Source: an uncultured Leucobacter sp. (GTDB lineage Bacteria > Actinomycetota > Actinomycetes > Actinomycetales > Microbacteriaceae). Taken from it: a stretch of 64,000 nucleotides of DNA. Shown here in pieces: positions 53,059-61,041 of this stretch. Under the pieces are notes generated by a model. That model was given only the letters and a program-made list of their open reading frames with translations, had not been told where the DNA came from and ran no database searches. The position numbers were made by a program, and so were the translations under genes. Numbering within the stretch: position 1 is the first letter of the stretch; the number at the start of each line of letters is the position of its first letter. The DNA is taken from positions 1-64,000 of the forward strand of contig CALCJF010000103.1 of the NCBI GenBank assembly GCA_937967375.1. Direction: 5' to 3'.

Positions 53059-53690
53059 ACGGCCCCCACGTCAATCGATCCCTGCATGAGCCCGGCCGCG
53101 GGCGTGCGATAGCCGACCTCGAACCAGCGACCGCCGCGACGCTCGAACGAGGTGATGCTCGACAGCTCGCAACGGCGTTTTGCAGGGTTGTGAAACAGCG
53201 GTTCGCCGTTCACGTCTCGGTGCGCAGCCCACACGACCGCCTGATGGCTCACCATCACGATGTCGCCCTCGCGATCCGCGTCCCACGCATCGTTCATCGC
53301 CTCGCGCACGCGGGTGGCGATGCTGCGGTAGGGCTCGCCCCAGCTCGGGCGAAACGGGTTCAGGTAGCGGTACCAGTAGCGCGGGTTCTTGAACGCGCTG
53401 CGGCCAACGGTTCCCTCGAACGCATTCGTCGGCTCGATAATGCGCTCATCGATGTCGATCGGCAGGTTAAATGCAAGGGCGATCGGCGCCGCCGACTGGC
53501 GGGCGCGCTCGAGCGGTGAGGCAATGATCCTCGAAACCTCGCGGTCGCTCGCCGCGAGCTCTTGAGCCGCGGCCTCTGCCATCTGCTCACCCAGCTCAGA
53601 GAGTCGGTAATTCGGCAGGCGACCGTAGAGCACACCCTCGGGGTTATGCACCTCGCCGTGGCGCACCAAATGCAGCTGTTTATCGCTCAC
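53055..53690 (-). CDS. Histidine phosphatase (phosphoglycerate mutase-like) family protein
   Basis: 211 residues from GTG 53690. The catalytic LHLVRHGEVHNPEGVLYGRLPNYRLSELG has the RHG phospho-histidine motif. ASPLERARQSAAPIA and the late VMVSHQAVVWAAHRDVNGEP supply the remaining active-site residues. Members act on small phosphate esters; the substrate here is unknown. Genes of this family regularly lead the resA-ccdA-resB operon in actinobacteria, as here. A TACAAT box 6 nt before GTG indicates a leaderless operon transcript. Confidence 0.9.
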   Translation of the reverse strand: MSDKQLHLVRHGEVHNPEGVLYGRLPNYRLSELGEQMAEAAAQELAASDREVSRIIASPLERARQSAAPIALAFNLPIDIDERIIEPTNAFEGTVGRSAFKNPRYWYRYLNPFRPSWGEPYRSIATRVREAMNDAWDADREGDIVMVSHQAVVWAAHRDVNGEPLFHNPAKRRCELSSITSFERRGGRWFEVGYRTPAAGLMQGSIDVGAV

Positions 53691-53696
53691 ACTGCC

Positions 53697-53702
53697 ATTG
53701 TA
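53697..53702 (-). promoter_or_regulatory. -10 box, leaderless-type, for the phosphatase-resA-ccdA-resB operon
   Basis: TACAAT on the minus strand lies exactly 6 nt before GTG 53690. Confidence 0.5.
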
Positions 53703-53747
53703 GGTTTTCGCGCCTGTGAACGAGCCGACGCCACCACCCGCTTCACC

Positions 53748-54296
53748 TCAGGCAGCGGCAGACCCGGCCGCGGGGCCAACGGTTTGCCCGGTCTCGCCGA
53801 CGGCCTCGAGCGGGTATATGTACGAGAACAGGTCAAGCACGCGTTCGCCGTCGATCCACAGCCCGTCGCGGTGCTCGGTGCGCACGAATCCGAGCGCCTC
53901 GTAGAGCCGATGCGCCCCGCCCATGTTCGGTGCGGTCTTCAAGAACACCGCGCGAAACCCCGACTCCGACGCGTGCTCAATCACTCGGCGCATCAGTAAA
54001 GCTGCGACCCCGCGCCTGCGGGCGGCCGGCGCGACGCCGAGCAGCCTGAGATCGAGCTCGTCTTCGGCGACGTCTTCGTGCAGGCTCGGGCCGCTCCGCC
54101 TGCGCGTCGTCACGCTGCCGAGCAAGTCGCCGGTCTCGTCAAGAGCGACCCAGACGTCGAAGCCCTCGGCTCGCACGTGCGCGAACCGCATCTCGTCGCG
54201 ATGGTCGCTCGGGCCGTAGTCGTGCGCATACGCGTCGTCGATGAGCCGGTCGATCGCCTCGTATTCGCTGGGGTCGGCGAGCCTCGTCTTGGTCAC
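53748..54296 (-). CDS. GNAT-family N-acetyltransferase
   Basis: 182 residues from GTG 54296, in GTGA overlap with the monooxygenase gene. RLADPSEYEAIDRLIDDAYAHDYGP is the GNAT beginning. AEDELDLRLLGVAPAARRRGVAALLMRRVIEHA (over ~95-127) has the R-x-x-G-V acetyl-CoA loop, and MGGAHRLYEALGFVRTEHRDG closes the fold. Next to the luciferase-like enzyme and an amino-acid importer, it corresponds to YxeL/SnaB in Bacillus, which N-acetylates S-modified cysteines before cleavage. Substrate assignment rests on gene context. Confidence 0.87.
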   Translation of the reverse strand: MTKTRLADPSEYEAIDRLIDDAYAHDYGPSDHRDEMRFAHVRAEGFDVWVALDETGDLLGSVTTRRRSGPSLHEDVAEDELDLRLLGVAPAARRRGVAALLMRRVIEHASESGFRAVFLKTAPNMGGAHRLYEALGFVRTEHRDGLWIDGERVLDLFSYIYPLEAVGETGQTVGPAAGSAAA

Positions 54297-55318
54297 TTTG
54301 CTGGGCTCCAGCCAAGCCTCGGGGCGATTTCGTTCGCGAGCTGGTCGAGGATCTGCTTCCAGTCAGCCAACTCGAACTCGAAAGGCAACTCGAACAGGTA
54401 ATCGTCTGCCGCCTGAAACGCGGGGTCGCCAAGAATGAAGTCAATGATCTCGTTGTTCGTTCCGGTCACATCCGGGGCGATGAGGGTGCGGCCGCCGTGC
54501 ACGGTCTTGGTGCGCGGGGTGCGCCCTTCGACGTAGGCAGCGTACTTCTCGCGCTGCGCGGCGGTCGCTCCGTCGGTCGGCACAATGACACGGGCGACGG
54601 TGGCGCGGGCCGCTTCTCCGAGGGCGTGCGCGGCGCGAAACACGTCGATCTGCTTGCGCTGCGCCGTCGCGAAGTCGGCCTCGCCCTCTTCGTACGAGGT
54701 GATGTTGCTCACAAGCCAGTTGAGACCGGCAGACCCCGCCCACTCGGCCGAACGCAGCGAGCCGCCGCCATACCAGAGACGCTCAGAGAGCCCGGCACTG
54801 TGCGGCTCGACCCTGGCACTGTCGAAGTCACCGCCAATGCCGTTGTATTCCGGCACCTCACGAATCGCGGCACCCGAGAGCAACTCGCGCAGCCGCTCGA
54901 TGCGCCCGTAGCCGTAGTCTTCCTCACGCCACCCGGTGTCGTGCACGATGTCGTTGAGCGCGTCGTCATACGATGGGCCGTGCACGCTGAGGCCCGGCAG
55001 CAGGCGCCCGCCGCTCAACACATCGGCGGTGCCGAGGTCTTCGGCGAGCCTGAAGGGATTCTCGAAGCCCACGGGAATGACGGCGTTGCCGAGCCCGATG
55101 CGCGTGGTGCGCTGCGAGACCGCCCCGAAGAACACCGCTGGCGACGAGAGCCCATGCTGCAGATGCCTGGTGCGCACCCAGCCGCTGTCGAGGCCGAGCT
55201 GCTCGGCGTACTCAAACAGTTCGAGGCCTTCTTCGTGCCCCTTGCGCGGGTCGCTCGGGTCGAACGGCACGAGGTGGATGAAGCCGACGCTCTTGATGGG
55301 CCTGGGGGTCGTTGACAT
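54293..55318 (-). CDS. Luciferase-like (LLM) flavin-dependent monooxygenase
   Basis: 341 residues. VGFIHLVPFDPSDPRKGHEEGLELFEYAEQLGLDSGWVRTRHLQ opens the TIM barrel (first ~55 residues), and RIGLGNAVIPVGFENPFRLAEDLGTADVLSGGRL matches the bacterial luciferase-like FMN-binding strand-helix region. Such enzymes use reduced FMN and O2 to oxidise small organic molecules. Its operon companions (amino-acid ABC importer, GNAT) match YxeK of the Bacillus yxe operon, which breaks down S-(2-succino)cysteine. A related sulfur-salvage role is proposed. Confidence 0.9.
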   Translation of the reverse strand: MSTTPRPIKSVGFIHLVPFDPSDPRKGHEEGLELFEYAEQLGLDSGWVRTRHLQHGLSSPAVFFGAVSQRTTRIGLGNAVIPVGFENPFRLAEDLGTADVLSGGRLLPGLSVHGPSYDDALNDIVHDTGWREEDYGYGRIERLRELLSGAAIREVPEYNGIGGDFDSARVEPHSAGLSERLWYGGGSLRSAEWAGSAGLNWLVSNITSYEEGEADFATAQRKQIDVFRAAHALGEAARATVARVIVPTDGATAAQREKYAAYVEGRTPRTKTVHGGRTLIAPDVTGTNNEIIDFILGDPAFQAADDYLFELPFEFELADWKQILDQLANEIAPRLGWSPAK

Positions 55319-55376
55319 GGGTTGCTCTCTTTTTCTGGGGTGCGTGCAGTTTACGTGCGCGCGTGGAATCAGGGGG

Positions 55377-56138
55377 TCAGATTTGGTAGTCGACGTTGCC
55401 GCGCGCTAGGTGATACTCGCGCAGAAATTCGCGAGTGCGCTCGCCGACCTTCGGGCCGAAGAACTGCTCGGGCGGGGCGTCGTCGAGCACTCGCCCGTGC
55501 TCGAGAAACAGCACCCGGTCGGCGATCTGCCGAACGAAGTTCATCTCGTGCGACACGATGATCATTGTCTGCCCGTCGGCTGCGATGCCGCGAACCGTGG
55601 CGAGCACCTCGCCGACCAGCTCTGGGTCGAGTGCGCTCGTCGGCTCGTCGAGCAGCAGCACTTCGGGGCGCATCGCGAGCGCGCGGGCGATGCCGACGCG
55701 TTGCTGTTGGCCGCCCGAAAGCTGCGCCGGGTAGTGCCCCGCGTGCGAGGCGAGCCCCACCCGATCGAGGTGCTGCCTCGCCTCTGCCTCGGCGTCGCGC
55801 CGCGACAGGCCACGAACCACCCGCAGGCCTTCGGCAACGTTCTCGAGCGCCGTCTTGCGCGAGAACAGGTGAAACTGCTGAAACACCATCGCCGTGCGGC
55901 GGCGCAGCTCGAGCACGTCGCGCTTGCTGGCGCGCTCGGCGTCGACAGAGAGGTCGCCGATCACGATGCGGCCGCGATCCGGGCGCTCAAGAAAGTCGAT
56001 GCAGCGCAGCAGCGTCGACTTGCCCGCACCCGAGCTGCCGACGATCGCGGTCACGTCACCGGCCGCGAACTCAAGCGAGAGCCCATCGAGGATCACCCGA
56101 TCAGCGAAGCGCTTCTCAATCTTGTCGATAGCGATCAT
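55377..56138 (-). CDS. Polar amino-acid ABC importer, ATPase
   Basis: 253 residues, ATGA overlap with the permease. Walker A GSSGAGKST, Q-loop MVFQQFHLFSRKTALENVAEGL, signature LSGGQQQRVGIARALAMRPEVLLLDEPTSALDPELVGEVL (signature plus Walker B, over ~133-172) and switch SHEMNFVRQIADRV define the GlnQ/YxeO/TcyN group. The length is standard. It should energise uptake of a polar or sulfur-containing amino acid with the neighbouring permease and binding protein. Confidence 0.94.
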   Translation of the reverse strand: MIAIDKIEKRFADRVILDGLSLEFAAGDVTAIVGSSGAGKSTLLRCIDFLERPDRGRIVIGDLSVDAERASKRDVLELRRRTAMVFQQFHLFSRKTALENVAEGLRVVRGLSRRDAEAEARQHLDRVGLASHAGHYPAQLSGGQQQRVGIARALAMRPEVLLLDEPTSALDPELVGEVLATVRGIAADGQTMIIVSHEMNFVRQIADRVLFLEHGRVLDDAPPEQFFGPKVGERTREFLREYHLARGNVDYQI

Positions 56139-56977
56139 GCGACACTCACCCCTCTCGAGAAGCGCAGCTGATCGTCGAGGTGTGACGCCACTCGATCTTG
56201 GGCTTCGGCTTCTGAAGCGGGCTGCTGGCTCGAAACAGAGCCCGGCGAAACCGGTCCCCGCTGCCCCCGCCGCGATCCGACGGGCGGGCGCTGCAAGCGG
56301 CGCTCAACAATACGCGCGATCTGCTCGACGAGCACGGTAAGCCCCCAGTAGATGATCGCGGTCGCAAGAAACGCCTCGAAGAACCGGTAGTCGCGCCCAC
56401 CGATGATCTTGGCGTAGGCCGTGACCTCGACGAGCGAGACGACGAACGCGAGCGACGACTGCTTGAGCATGCCGATGAAGTGGTTCACGAGCGTCGGAAA
56501 GGCGATCACGGAGGCGACCGGAATCGTGATGCGCCGCAGCGTCTGCCAAGGGGTCATGCCGAGAGACTGCGCGGCTTCGATCTCGCGCCGGTCGACCGCA
56601 GAGAGCGCCGCCCGAATCGACTCCGAGCTATAGGCGGCCTCGTTGAGCGCGAACGTGAGCCCTGCAACGAGAAACGGTGAGAGGGCGACGGGGCTGAATT
56701 CGGTGCCGAACTGGTGATTGAGGTAGAGGATCGCGATCGGCACCGCATTCACGTTGAGCAGCAGCTGCACGAGAATCGGGGTGCCGCGCAGGTACGAGAC
56801 CAACACAGCGGTGACCTGGCTCAGCACCGGCACACGCGCCATCTTGATGAGCGCCATCGCCAGGCCGATCACCGTGCCGAGCAACGTCGCGAAGACGCTG
56901 ATCGCCAGGGTGATCGGCACATAGGGCAGCAGGGCGAGCGTGTACTCGCCGATGGCACCGAAATCGATGATCTGCAT
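56135..56977 (-). CDS. Polar amino-acid ABC importer, permease
   Basis: 280 residues. LPYVPITLAISVFATLLGTVIGLAMAL is the first helix pair. VLVSYLRGTPILVQLLLNVNAVPIAIL and ESIRAALSAVDRREIEAAQSLGMTPWQTLRRITIPVA (EAA loop, over ~118-155) are hallmarks of HisM/YxeN-type permeases. The C-terminal ~45 residues after RIVERRLQRPPVG are extra, charged and probably cytoplasmic. The gene is 71 bp after the binding-protein gene; a short (GGTTCT)3 run lies in that gap. Confidence 0.92.
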   Translation of the reverse strand: MQIIDFGAIGEYTLALLPYVPITLAISVFATLLGTVIGLAMALIKMARVPVLSQVTAVLVSYLRGTPILVQLLLNVNAVPIAILYLNHQFGTEFSPVALSPFLVAGLTFALNEAAYSSESIRAALSAVDRREIEAAQSLGMTPWQTLRRITIPVASVIAFPTLVNHFIGMLKQSSLAFVVSLVEVTAYAKIIGGRDYRFFEAFLATAIIYWGLTVLVEQIARIVERRLQRPPVGSRRGQRGPVSPGSVSSQQPASEAEAQDRVASHLDDQLRFSRGVSVA

Positions 56978-57048
56978 GGGTTATCGGGTTGGGTTTCTCT
57001 GGTTCTGGTTCTGGTTCTTTAGTTCTCAGGTTTGCTGGCGTCCACGTT

Positions 57049-57927
57049 CTAGCGACGAGGCGTGACGTCGAGGCCTCCGAAGAACTTCTTGCTGAGCTCA
57101 GAGACGGTGCCGTCTTCGAGCAGCTCGTTCAGCGCACCATTGATCTTCTCGAGCGCAGCGCTGTGATCCTTTGCCTTCGAAAACGCGTATGCCGAGTACA
57201 GGTTCGTGCCGTAGGTATCGACCAGGTAGTCGCCGTCGAGCGGAGTGAAGGTCAGGTCGAGACCCGCGTCAGGGCCGTAGCCGTCGTAGACGACCCGCTC
57301 GGCGAAAGTGAAGTCGACGAGACCCGCGGCGAGGTTCTGAAACTGCAACTGCAGGTCGAGCTCGGTGTACTCGATCAGAATCGGATTCTCGGGGTGCTCC
57401 TCGTTGTACGCCTCGAGCATCTTCGTGAAGTTGAGCCCCGGGGTACCGTAGGTGCGCTTGCCCGCAAGGTCATCGAGCGAGGTGACCTTGCCAATCTTGC
57501 TGTTCGCCGGCAACGCAATGCCGAACTGCGCCTCGATGTAGGGGTCAGAGAAGTCGTACTTCTGGCGGCGCTCTTCGGTTGCGCTCAGGTTGTTCGCAAC
57601 GATATCGAAGCGGCCCGAGTCGAGGCCGGCGAAGAGCGCGGGAAAGTCGGCGACCTCGTACTTGAAGTCGACGTCGTCGAGCTTCCCGTCGATGAGTTTC
57701 AAGAGCTCGATGTCGTAGCCGGTGAGCTCGTCGTTCTCATCGAGGTAGGTGTATGGCTTGGGCGAGGCGCCGGTGGCGACGAGTAGCACTTCTGCGCTGC
57801 TGTCTTTCGAGCTCGCAGCTTGCGATGCGTCGCCGGTGGCATTTGCGCTACTTGCGCAGGCGCTCAGGCCGAGCGCTGCGGTCGCGATTGCCGCGAGGGC
57901 GAGACTGGTCTTGAGAGGGCGAGGCAT
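57049..57927 (-). CDS. Polar amino-acid-binding lipoprotein (SBP_bac_3)
   Basis: 292 residues from ATG 57927 with AAAGGATCA upstream; the in-frame ATG at 57996 would put an implausible tail before the signal peptide. LALAAIATAALGLSAC is a lipoprotein signal (Cys near 24), followed by a Ser/Ala linker. VLLVATGASPKPYTYLDENDELTGYDIELLK and YEVADFPALFAGLDSGRFDIVANNLSATEERRQKYDFSDPYIEAQ are SBP_bac_3 signatures. It heads the operon SBP-permease-ATPase-monooxygenase-GNAT. Ligand could be cystine or an S-substituted cysteine (inference). Confidence 0.93.
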   Translation of the reverse strand: MPRPLKTSLALAAIATAALGLSACASSANATGDASQAASSKDSSAEVLLVATGASPKPYTYLDENDELTGYDIELLKLIDGKLDDVDFKYEVADFPALFAGLDSGRFDIVANNLSATEERRQKYDFSDPYIEAQFGIALPANSKIGKVTSLDDLAGKRTYGTPGLNFTKMLEAYNEEHPENPILIEYTELDLQLQFQNLAAGLVDFTFAERVVYDGYGPDAGLDLTFTPLDGDYLVDTYGTNLYSAYAFSKAKDHSAALEKINGALNELLEDGTVSELSKKFFGGLDVTPRR

Positions 57928-58169
57928 GCGGGGTGATCCTTTCGTAGTGACACCGGAGTGGCGTCGCGGGGCACCATCGTGGTGGCCACCTCGCAACAGT
58001 ACGAAAGTTCAATAAATAACTGCAAATTATGTTTCCCATTCTTACTGCTTATTACTAAGTGACGTGTTCGATCCCACATGTTCGACTCGACTCAGTGCCG
58101 GCCGCAGTCCCGCTCGCACTGCCGCAGGCGCGAGCACCGGGCACCGCCGCGCGCCGATAGACTTGAGGG
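57928..58169. other. Divergent intergenic region, amino-acid importer / aspS
   Basis: 242 bp, AT-rich at 58000-58060 where the leftward promoter must lie (CATAAT on the minus strand near 58030). The right part is GC-rich and ends with the aspS -10 box. Confidence 0.4.
58158..58163 (+). promoter_or_regulatory. -10 box, leaderless-type, for aspS
   Basis: TAGACT ends 6 nt before ATG 58170. The intervening TGAGGG is too close to act as a normal Shine-Dalgarno. Confidence 0.45.
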
Positions 58170-59513
58170 ATGCAAGAACGTGTGTTGATCAAGGATCTGG
58201 CCGCCCGCGAAGACGGCCCCGTCACCGTTTCGGGGTGGGTCGAGAAGGTGCGCGACCAGAAGTTCGTTCAGTTCGTGGTGCTTCGCGACGAGAGCGGGGC
58301 TGTACAGCTGGTGAACGGCGGCGTGCTTCGCGAAGCCGATCCCGAGAACCCGCGCAGCGACATTCTCGTGCCCCGCACACTGACCATCTCCGAGCTGACC
58401 CACGGCAGCTTCATCACCGTCTCCGGCGAACTGCAGCACAACGAGCGCGTCAAGCTCGGCGGCGTTGAGATTCAGATCGACGAGATCACGGTCGTCACCA
58501 AGGCGCTGCCCGAGAACCCGGTCGCCGATGACTCCAACATCGATGTGCGCCTCGACTGGCGCTTTCTCGACCTGCGCCGCCCCGAGCAGAACCTGGTCTT
58601 CCGCGTGCAGACGACGTTCTTGCACGCGCTGCGCCAGGTCTGGGTCGACCGCGGCTTCATCGAGATTCAGACCCCGAAGCTGATGGCGTCGGCGAGCGAG
58701 TCGCGCGCCGAGCTCTTCGAGGTCGAGTACTTCGAGGGTAAGGCGTTTCTCGCGCAGAGCCCCCAGTTCTTCAAGCAGATGGCTCAGGCTGCAGGCTTCG
58801 GCGGCATCTTCGAGGTCGGCCCCGCGTTCCGCGCTGATCCCTCGTTCACCTCGCGCCACGCGACCGAGTTCACCTCGATCGATGCCGAGATGAGCTGGGT
58901 CGAGTCGCACGAAGACGTCATGAACCTGCACGAGGAGCTCATGGTCGCGGGCCTCTCGGCTGTCAAGGAGAAGCACGGCGAGGAAATCTCGAAGCTCTTC
59001 GGCGTCGACATCGAGGTGCCCGCGCGCCCGTTCCCGCGCATTCCATTGGCCGAGGCGAAAGAGATCGTCAAGGCCGAGGGCTACGAGGTGCCCCGCGCTG
59101 ACGCCGACATGGACCCCGAGGGCGAGCGCCGCATCGCCGCGCACGTCAAGCAGAAGTACGGTCACGACTTCGTGTTCCTCACCGACTACGCGTCGTCGAT
59201 CCGCCCGTTCTACCACATGCTGAACGAAGACGATCAGTCGCTCACCAAGAGCTACGACCTGATCTATCGTGGCACCGAGATCTCGACCGGCGCTCAGCGC
59301 GAGCACCGGGTCGAGGTACTCGAAGAGCAGGCGCGCGCCAAGGGCATGGATCCGGCCGAGCTGTCGTTCTACCTCGACTTCTTCCGCTACGGCGTGCCCC
59401 CGCATGGCGGATTCGGCATGGGCCTGAACCGCGTGCTGATGCTCATGCTGCACCAGCCGTCGATCCGCGAAACGACCTACCTGTTCAGGGGACCCAACCG
59501 TCTGCTTCCGTAG
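58170..59513 (+). CDS. aspS: Aspartyl-tRNA synthetase, short archaeal-type (probably non-discriminating)
   Basis: 447 residues, much shorter than the ~590-residue bacterial AspRS because the GAD insertion is absent. The anticodon-binding OB fold occupies ~1-105 (GPVTVSGWVEKVRDQKFVQFVVLRD). Class II motifs follow: QTPKLMASASE, FEVGPAFRADPSFTSRHATEF (motif 2, 21 residues across ~213-233) and GFGMGLNRVLMLML (motif 3). It charges tRNA-Asp; this archaeal-type form often also charges tRNA-Asn, which then needs the amidotransferase GatCAB. A TAGACT box 6 nt before ATG suggests a leaderless mRNA. A decayed copy of its 3' end lies at 60634-60807. Confidence 0.94.
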   Translation: MQERVLIKDLAAREDGPVTVSGWVEKVRDQKFVQFVVLRDESGAVQLVNGGVLREADPENPRSDILVPRTLTISELTHGSFITVSGELQHNERVKLGGVEIQIDEITVVTKALPENPVADDSNIDVRLDWRFLDLRRPEQNLVFRVQTTFLHALRQVWVDRGFIEIQTPKLMASASESRAELFEVEYFEGKAFLAQSPQFFKQMAQAAGFGGIFEVGPAFRADPSFTSRHATEFTSIDAEMSWVESHEDVMNLHEELMVAGLSAVKEKHGEEISKLFGVDIEVPARPFPRIPLAEAKEIVKAEGYEVPRADADMDPEGERRIAAHVKQKYGHDFVFLTDYASSIRPFYHMLNEDDQSLTKSYDLIYRGTEISTGAQREHRVEVLEEQARAKGMDPAELSFYLDFFRYGVPPHGGFGMGLNRVLMLMLHQPSIRETTYLFRGPNRLLP

Positions 59514-59530
59514 CGAGATCTTCGAAAGAA

Positions 59531-59566
59531 CAGATGCCCCGCAGCTCGTAAGCTGCGGGGCATCTG
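59531..59566. terminator. Terminator hairpin after aspS
   Basis: Perfect 16-bp arms CAGATGCCCCGCAGCT and AGCTGCGGGGCATCTG with a 4-nt loop. It sits between convergent aspS and the methyltransferase gene and can serve both. Confidence 0.8.
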
Positions 59567-59576
59567 TCGTGCGTTG

Positions 59577-60521
59577 CTACCGCGAGAGTTCAGAGATCTC
59601 GGCCGCGATGGCAGCGATGTGTGGGGCATCGGTGCCGCAGCAGCCACCGAAGGTGCTCGCCCGCGGTGCGAGCTCTCGCAGCGCGAGCGTCGCCTTCGCA
59701 AAACGCTCTGGTGCGTCACCCGACCCGTCATCGCCGTGGCGCGCGGCATTCAGCCTGAATCCGATAATCCTCTCCTTGACTGCACGTTTCTCCGCTTCGC
59801 TCGCATTTTCCTGAATCAGCGCGAGCGCGGCCTCATCGGGGTGCGCGCAGTTCACAAAGTAGCCAAGCGAGTAGGCGTCGGTCGCCGAGTCAACATCGAG
59901 AATCGCCCTGCCAAGCGGGACCCTGTCGGCGAGAAGCCCATCAGGGCCCACCGCGAATGAGACCACAGCAGCAATGTCGGCCGCACGCGCAGCTCGAACT
60001 ATGCCCTGCGCCTCTCCCGCGTCGCTCATCGTTACTGCGGTCACCCGGTCGGCTCCGCCCGCGGCGAGTGCCCGCACCTGCCGCTCATGGTAGCGCTCTG
60101 CTTCAACCGCAGTCATAGTTCGTTCAGTGCCATCGGCATAGCGCGGTCCAATGCACCCTCCAATCGCAACCTCAAGATCGGCCGCAAGACGTTCGGCAGT
60201 CTCTCGCGTGAGTTGGGCAGCGCTGGTGTTGGCCTGATCGAGACGATCGGCGTCGTAGCCGAGCAGTGCACCCCAATCGGGGCTGGCTCGCCAAGTGGGG
60301 GTATCGAGCGCAAGGGGCAGCCCGCTCGTTGCAGCAAGCTCGACGAACGGACGGTAGTATTCCTCGAGTACTGCACGCCCCGATTCTGTGTCGAGTAGAA
60401 CGAACGCGGCAAACTCGGGTAGTTTCTGGCCAAGCCGTTCGTCAAGCGCGATCTCGATGCCGCCGTCTGCGAGCGTGAAGTGGTGTGGCGCTGGCGGGGC
60501 GCTCACGTCGTCGTGCGTCAT
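59577..60521 (-). CDS. Homocysteine S-methyltransferase
   Basis: 314 residues. FTLADGGIEIALDE replaces the usual DGGxxTxL start. GGCIGPRYADG lies mid-protein. The zinc ligands are in GYFVNCAHPDEAALA (one Cys) and STFGGCCGTDAPHIAAIA (two Cys near 292-293). It transfers a methyl group from S-methylmethionine or S-adenosylmethionine to homocysteine, giving methionine. Its start has a TAAGCT box 6 nt upstream. It lies between aspS and the broken aspS copy, so it may have arrived or been trapped during that duplication. Confidence 0.9.
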   Translation of the reverse strand: MTHDDVSAPPAPHHFTLADGGIEIALDERLGQKLPEFAAFVLLDTESGRAVLEEYYRPFVELAATSGLPLALDTPTWRASPDWGALLGYDADRLDQANTSAAQLTRETAERLAADLEVAIGGCIGPRYADGTERTMTAVEAERYHERQVRALAAGGADRVTAVTMSDAGEAQGIVRAARAADIAAVVSFAVGPDGLLADRVPLGRAILDVDSATDAYSLGYFVNCAHPDEAALALIQENASEAEKRAVKERIIGFRLNAARHGDDGSGDAPERFAKATLALRELAPRASTFGGCCGTDAPHIAAIAAEISELSR

Positions 60522-60527
60522 AGACTC

Positions 60528-60533
60528 AGCTTA
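60528..60533 (-). promoter_or_regulatory. -10 box, leaderless-type, for homocysteine methyltransferase
   Basis: TAAGCT on the minus strand lies 6 nt from ATG 60521. Confidence 0.4.
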
Positions 60534-60633
60534 GTGAGCCTCGTGCAATGCGCGGTGACCAGTCAGCTGTGCGAGCGATCGAGGCGAGATCACATCGTGG
60601 TCAGCACACAACTGTTGACACCGATCACAGCGG

Positions 60634-60807
60634 GAAGGGCATGGATCCGTCCGAATTATCGTTCTACCTCGACTTCTTCCGCTGCGGCGTGCCCCGCACG
60701 GCGGCTTCGGCACGGGCCTGAACCGTGTGCTGATGCTCATGCTGCACCAGCCTTCGATCCGCGAGACCACCTATCTCTTCCGAGACCCCCACTGTTTGCT
60801 CCCCTAG
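60634..60807 (+). pseudogene. Decayed copy of the aspS 3' end
   Basis: The DNA matches aspS from about codon 391 to its stop: AAGGGCATGGATCCG is followed by segments encoding SFYLDFFR, LNRVLMLMLHQPSIRETTYLF and a final TAG at 60805. Differences are scattered substitutions plus one missing C in a C-run (near 60688-60692), which shifts the frame. No 5' part of aspS is present. It is a non-functional, diverged partial duplicate. Confidence 0.88.
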
Positions 60808-60828
60808 CAGGACCTCGAAACGGATCAG

Positions 60829-60864
60829 ATGCCCCACAGCTCTCGAGAGTTGCGGGGCATTTTG
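60829..60864. terminator. Terminator-like hairpin of the aspS remnant
   Basis: ATGCCCCACAGCTCT and AGAGTTGCGGGGCAT pair imperfectly and are followed by TTTT. It resembles the terminator after the intact aspS and was evidently copied with the gene end. Confidence 0.75.
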
Positions 60865-61041
60865 CCGTCTCAGTCGAACTTTTGCCAGCCCGACCGAGCG
60901 CACGACTTTCTTTGCTTGCCCGAACCCCTATCTCGACCATCTCATTTCAAAAGATCTGATGTAAGTAAGCTAACCCTTAGTATGATCTGATGGGCCGCTT
61001 TTCTGGCCCGGCATGCTCTCGTTCCAATAGGGGTTTCTCAT

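Larger units (their letters stand above)
60522..61041. other. Non-coding stretch with aspS remnant
   Basis: 520 bp without an intact gene. It holds the methyltransferase promoter, the aspS pseudogene fragment, its terminator-like hairpin, and before 61042 a small GGGCC/GGCCC hairpin near 60990-61008. An AGGGG ribosome-binding site precedes the next gene. Confidence 0.7.

Noticed and set aside
57001..57018. (GGTTCT)3 short repeat as a phase-variation tract
   Set aside because: Only three units in a gap between binding protein and permease genes; too short to support phase variation.
58092..59453. Long minus-strand ORF (453 codons)
   Set aside because: Antisense to aspS; the leucine/aspartate/valine-rich composition with no motif marks it as a shadow.
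60641..60807. Short ORF as an independent gene
   Set aside because: Its DNA aligns with the end of aspS and carries a frameshift, so it is a remnant rather than a gene.
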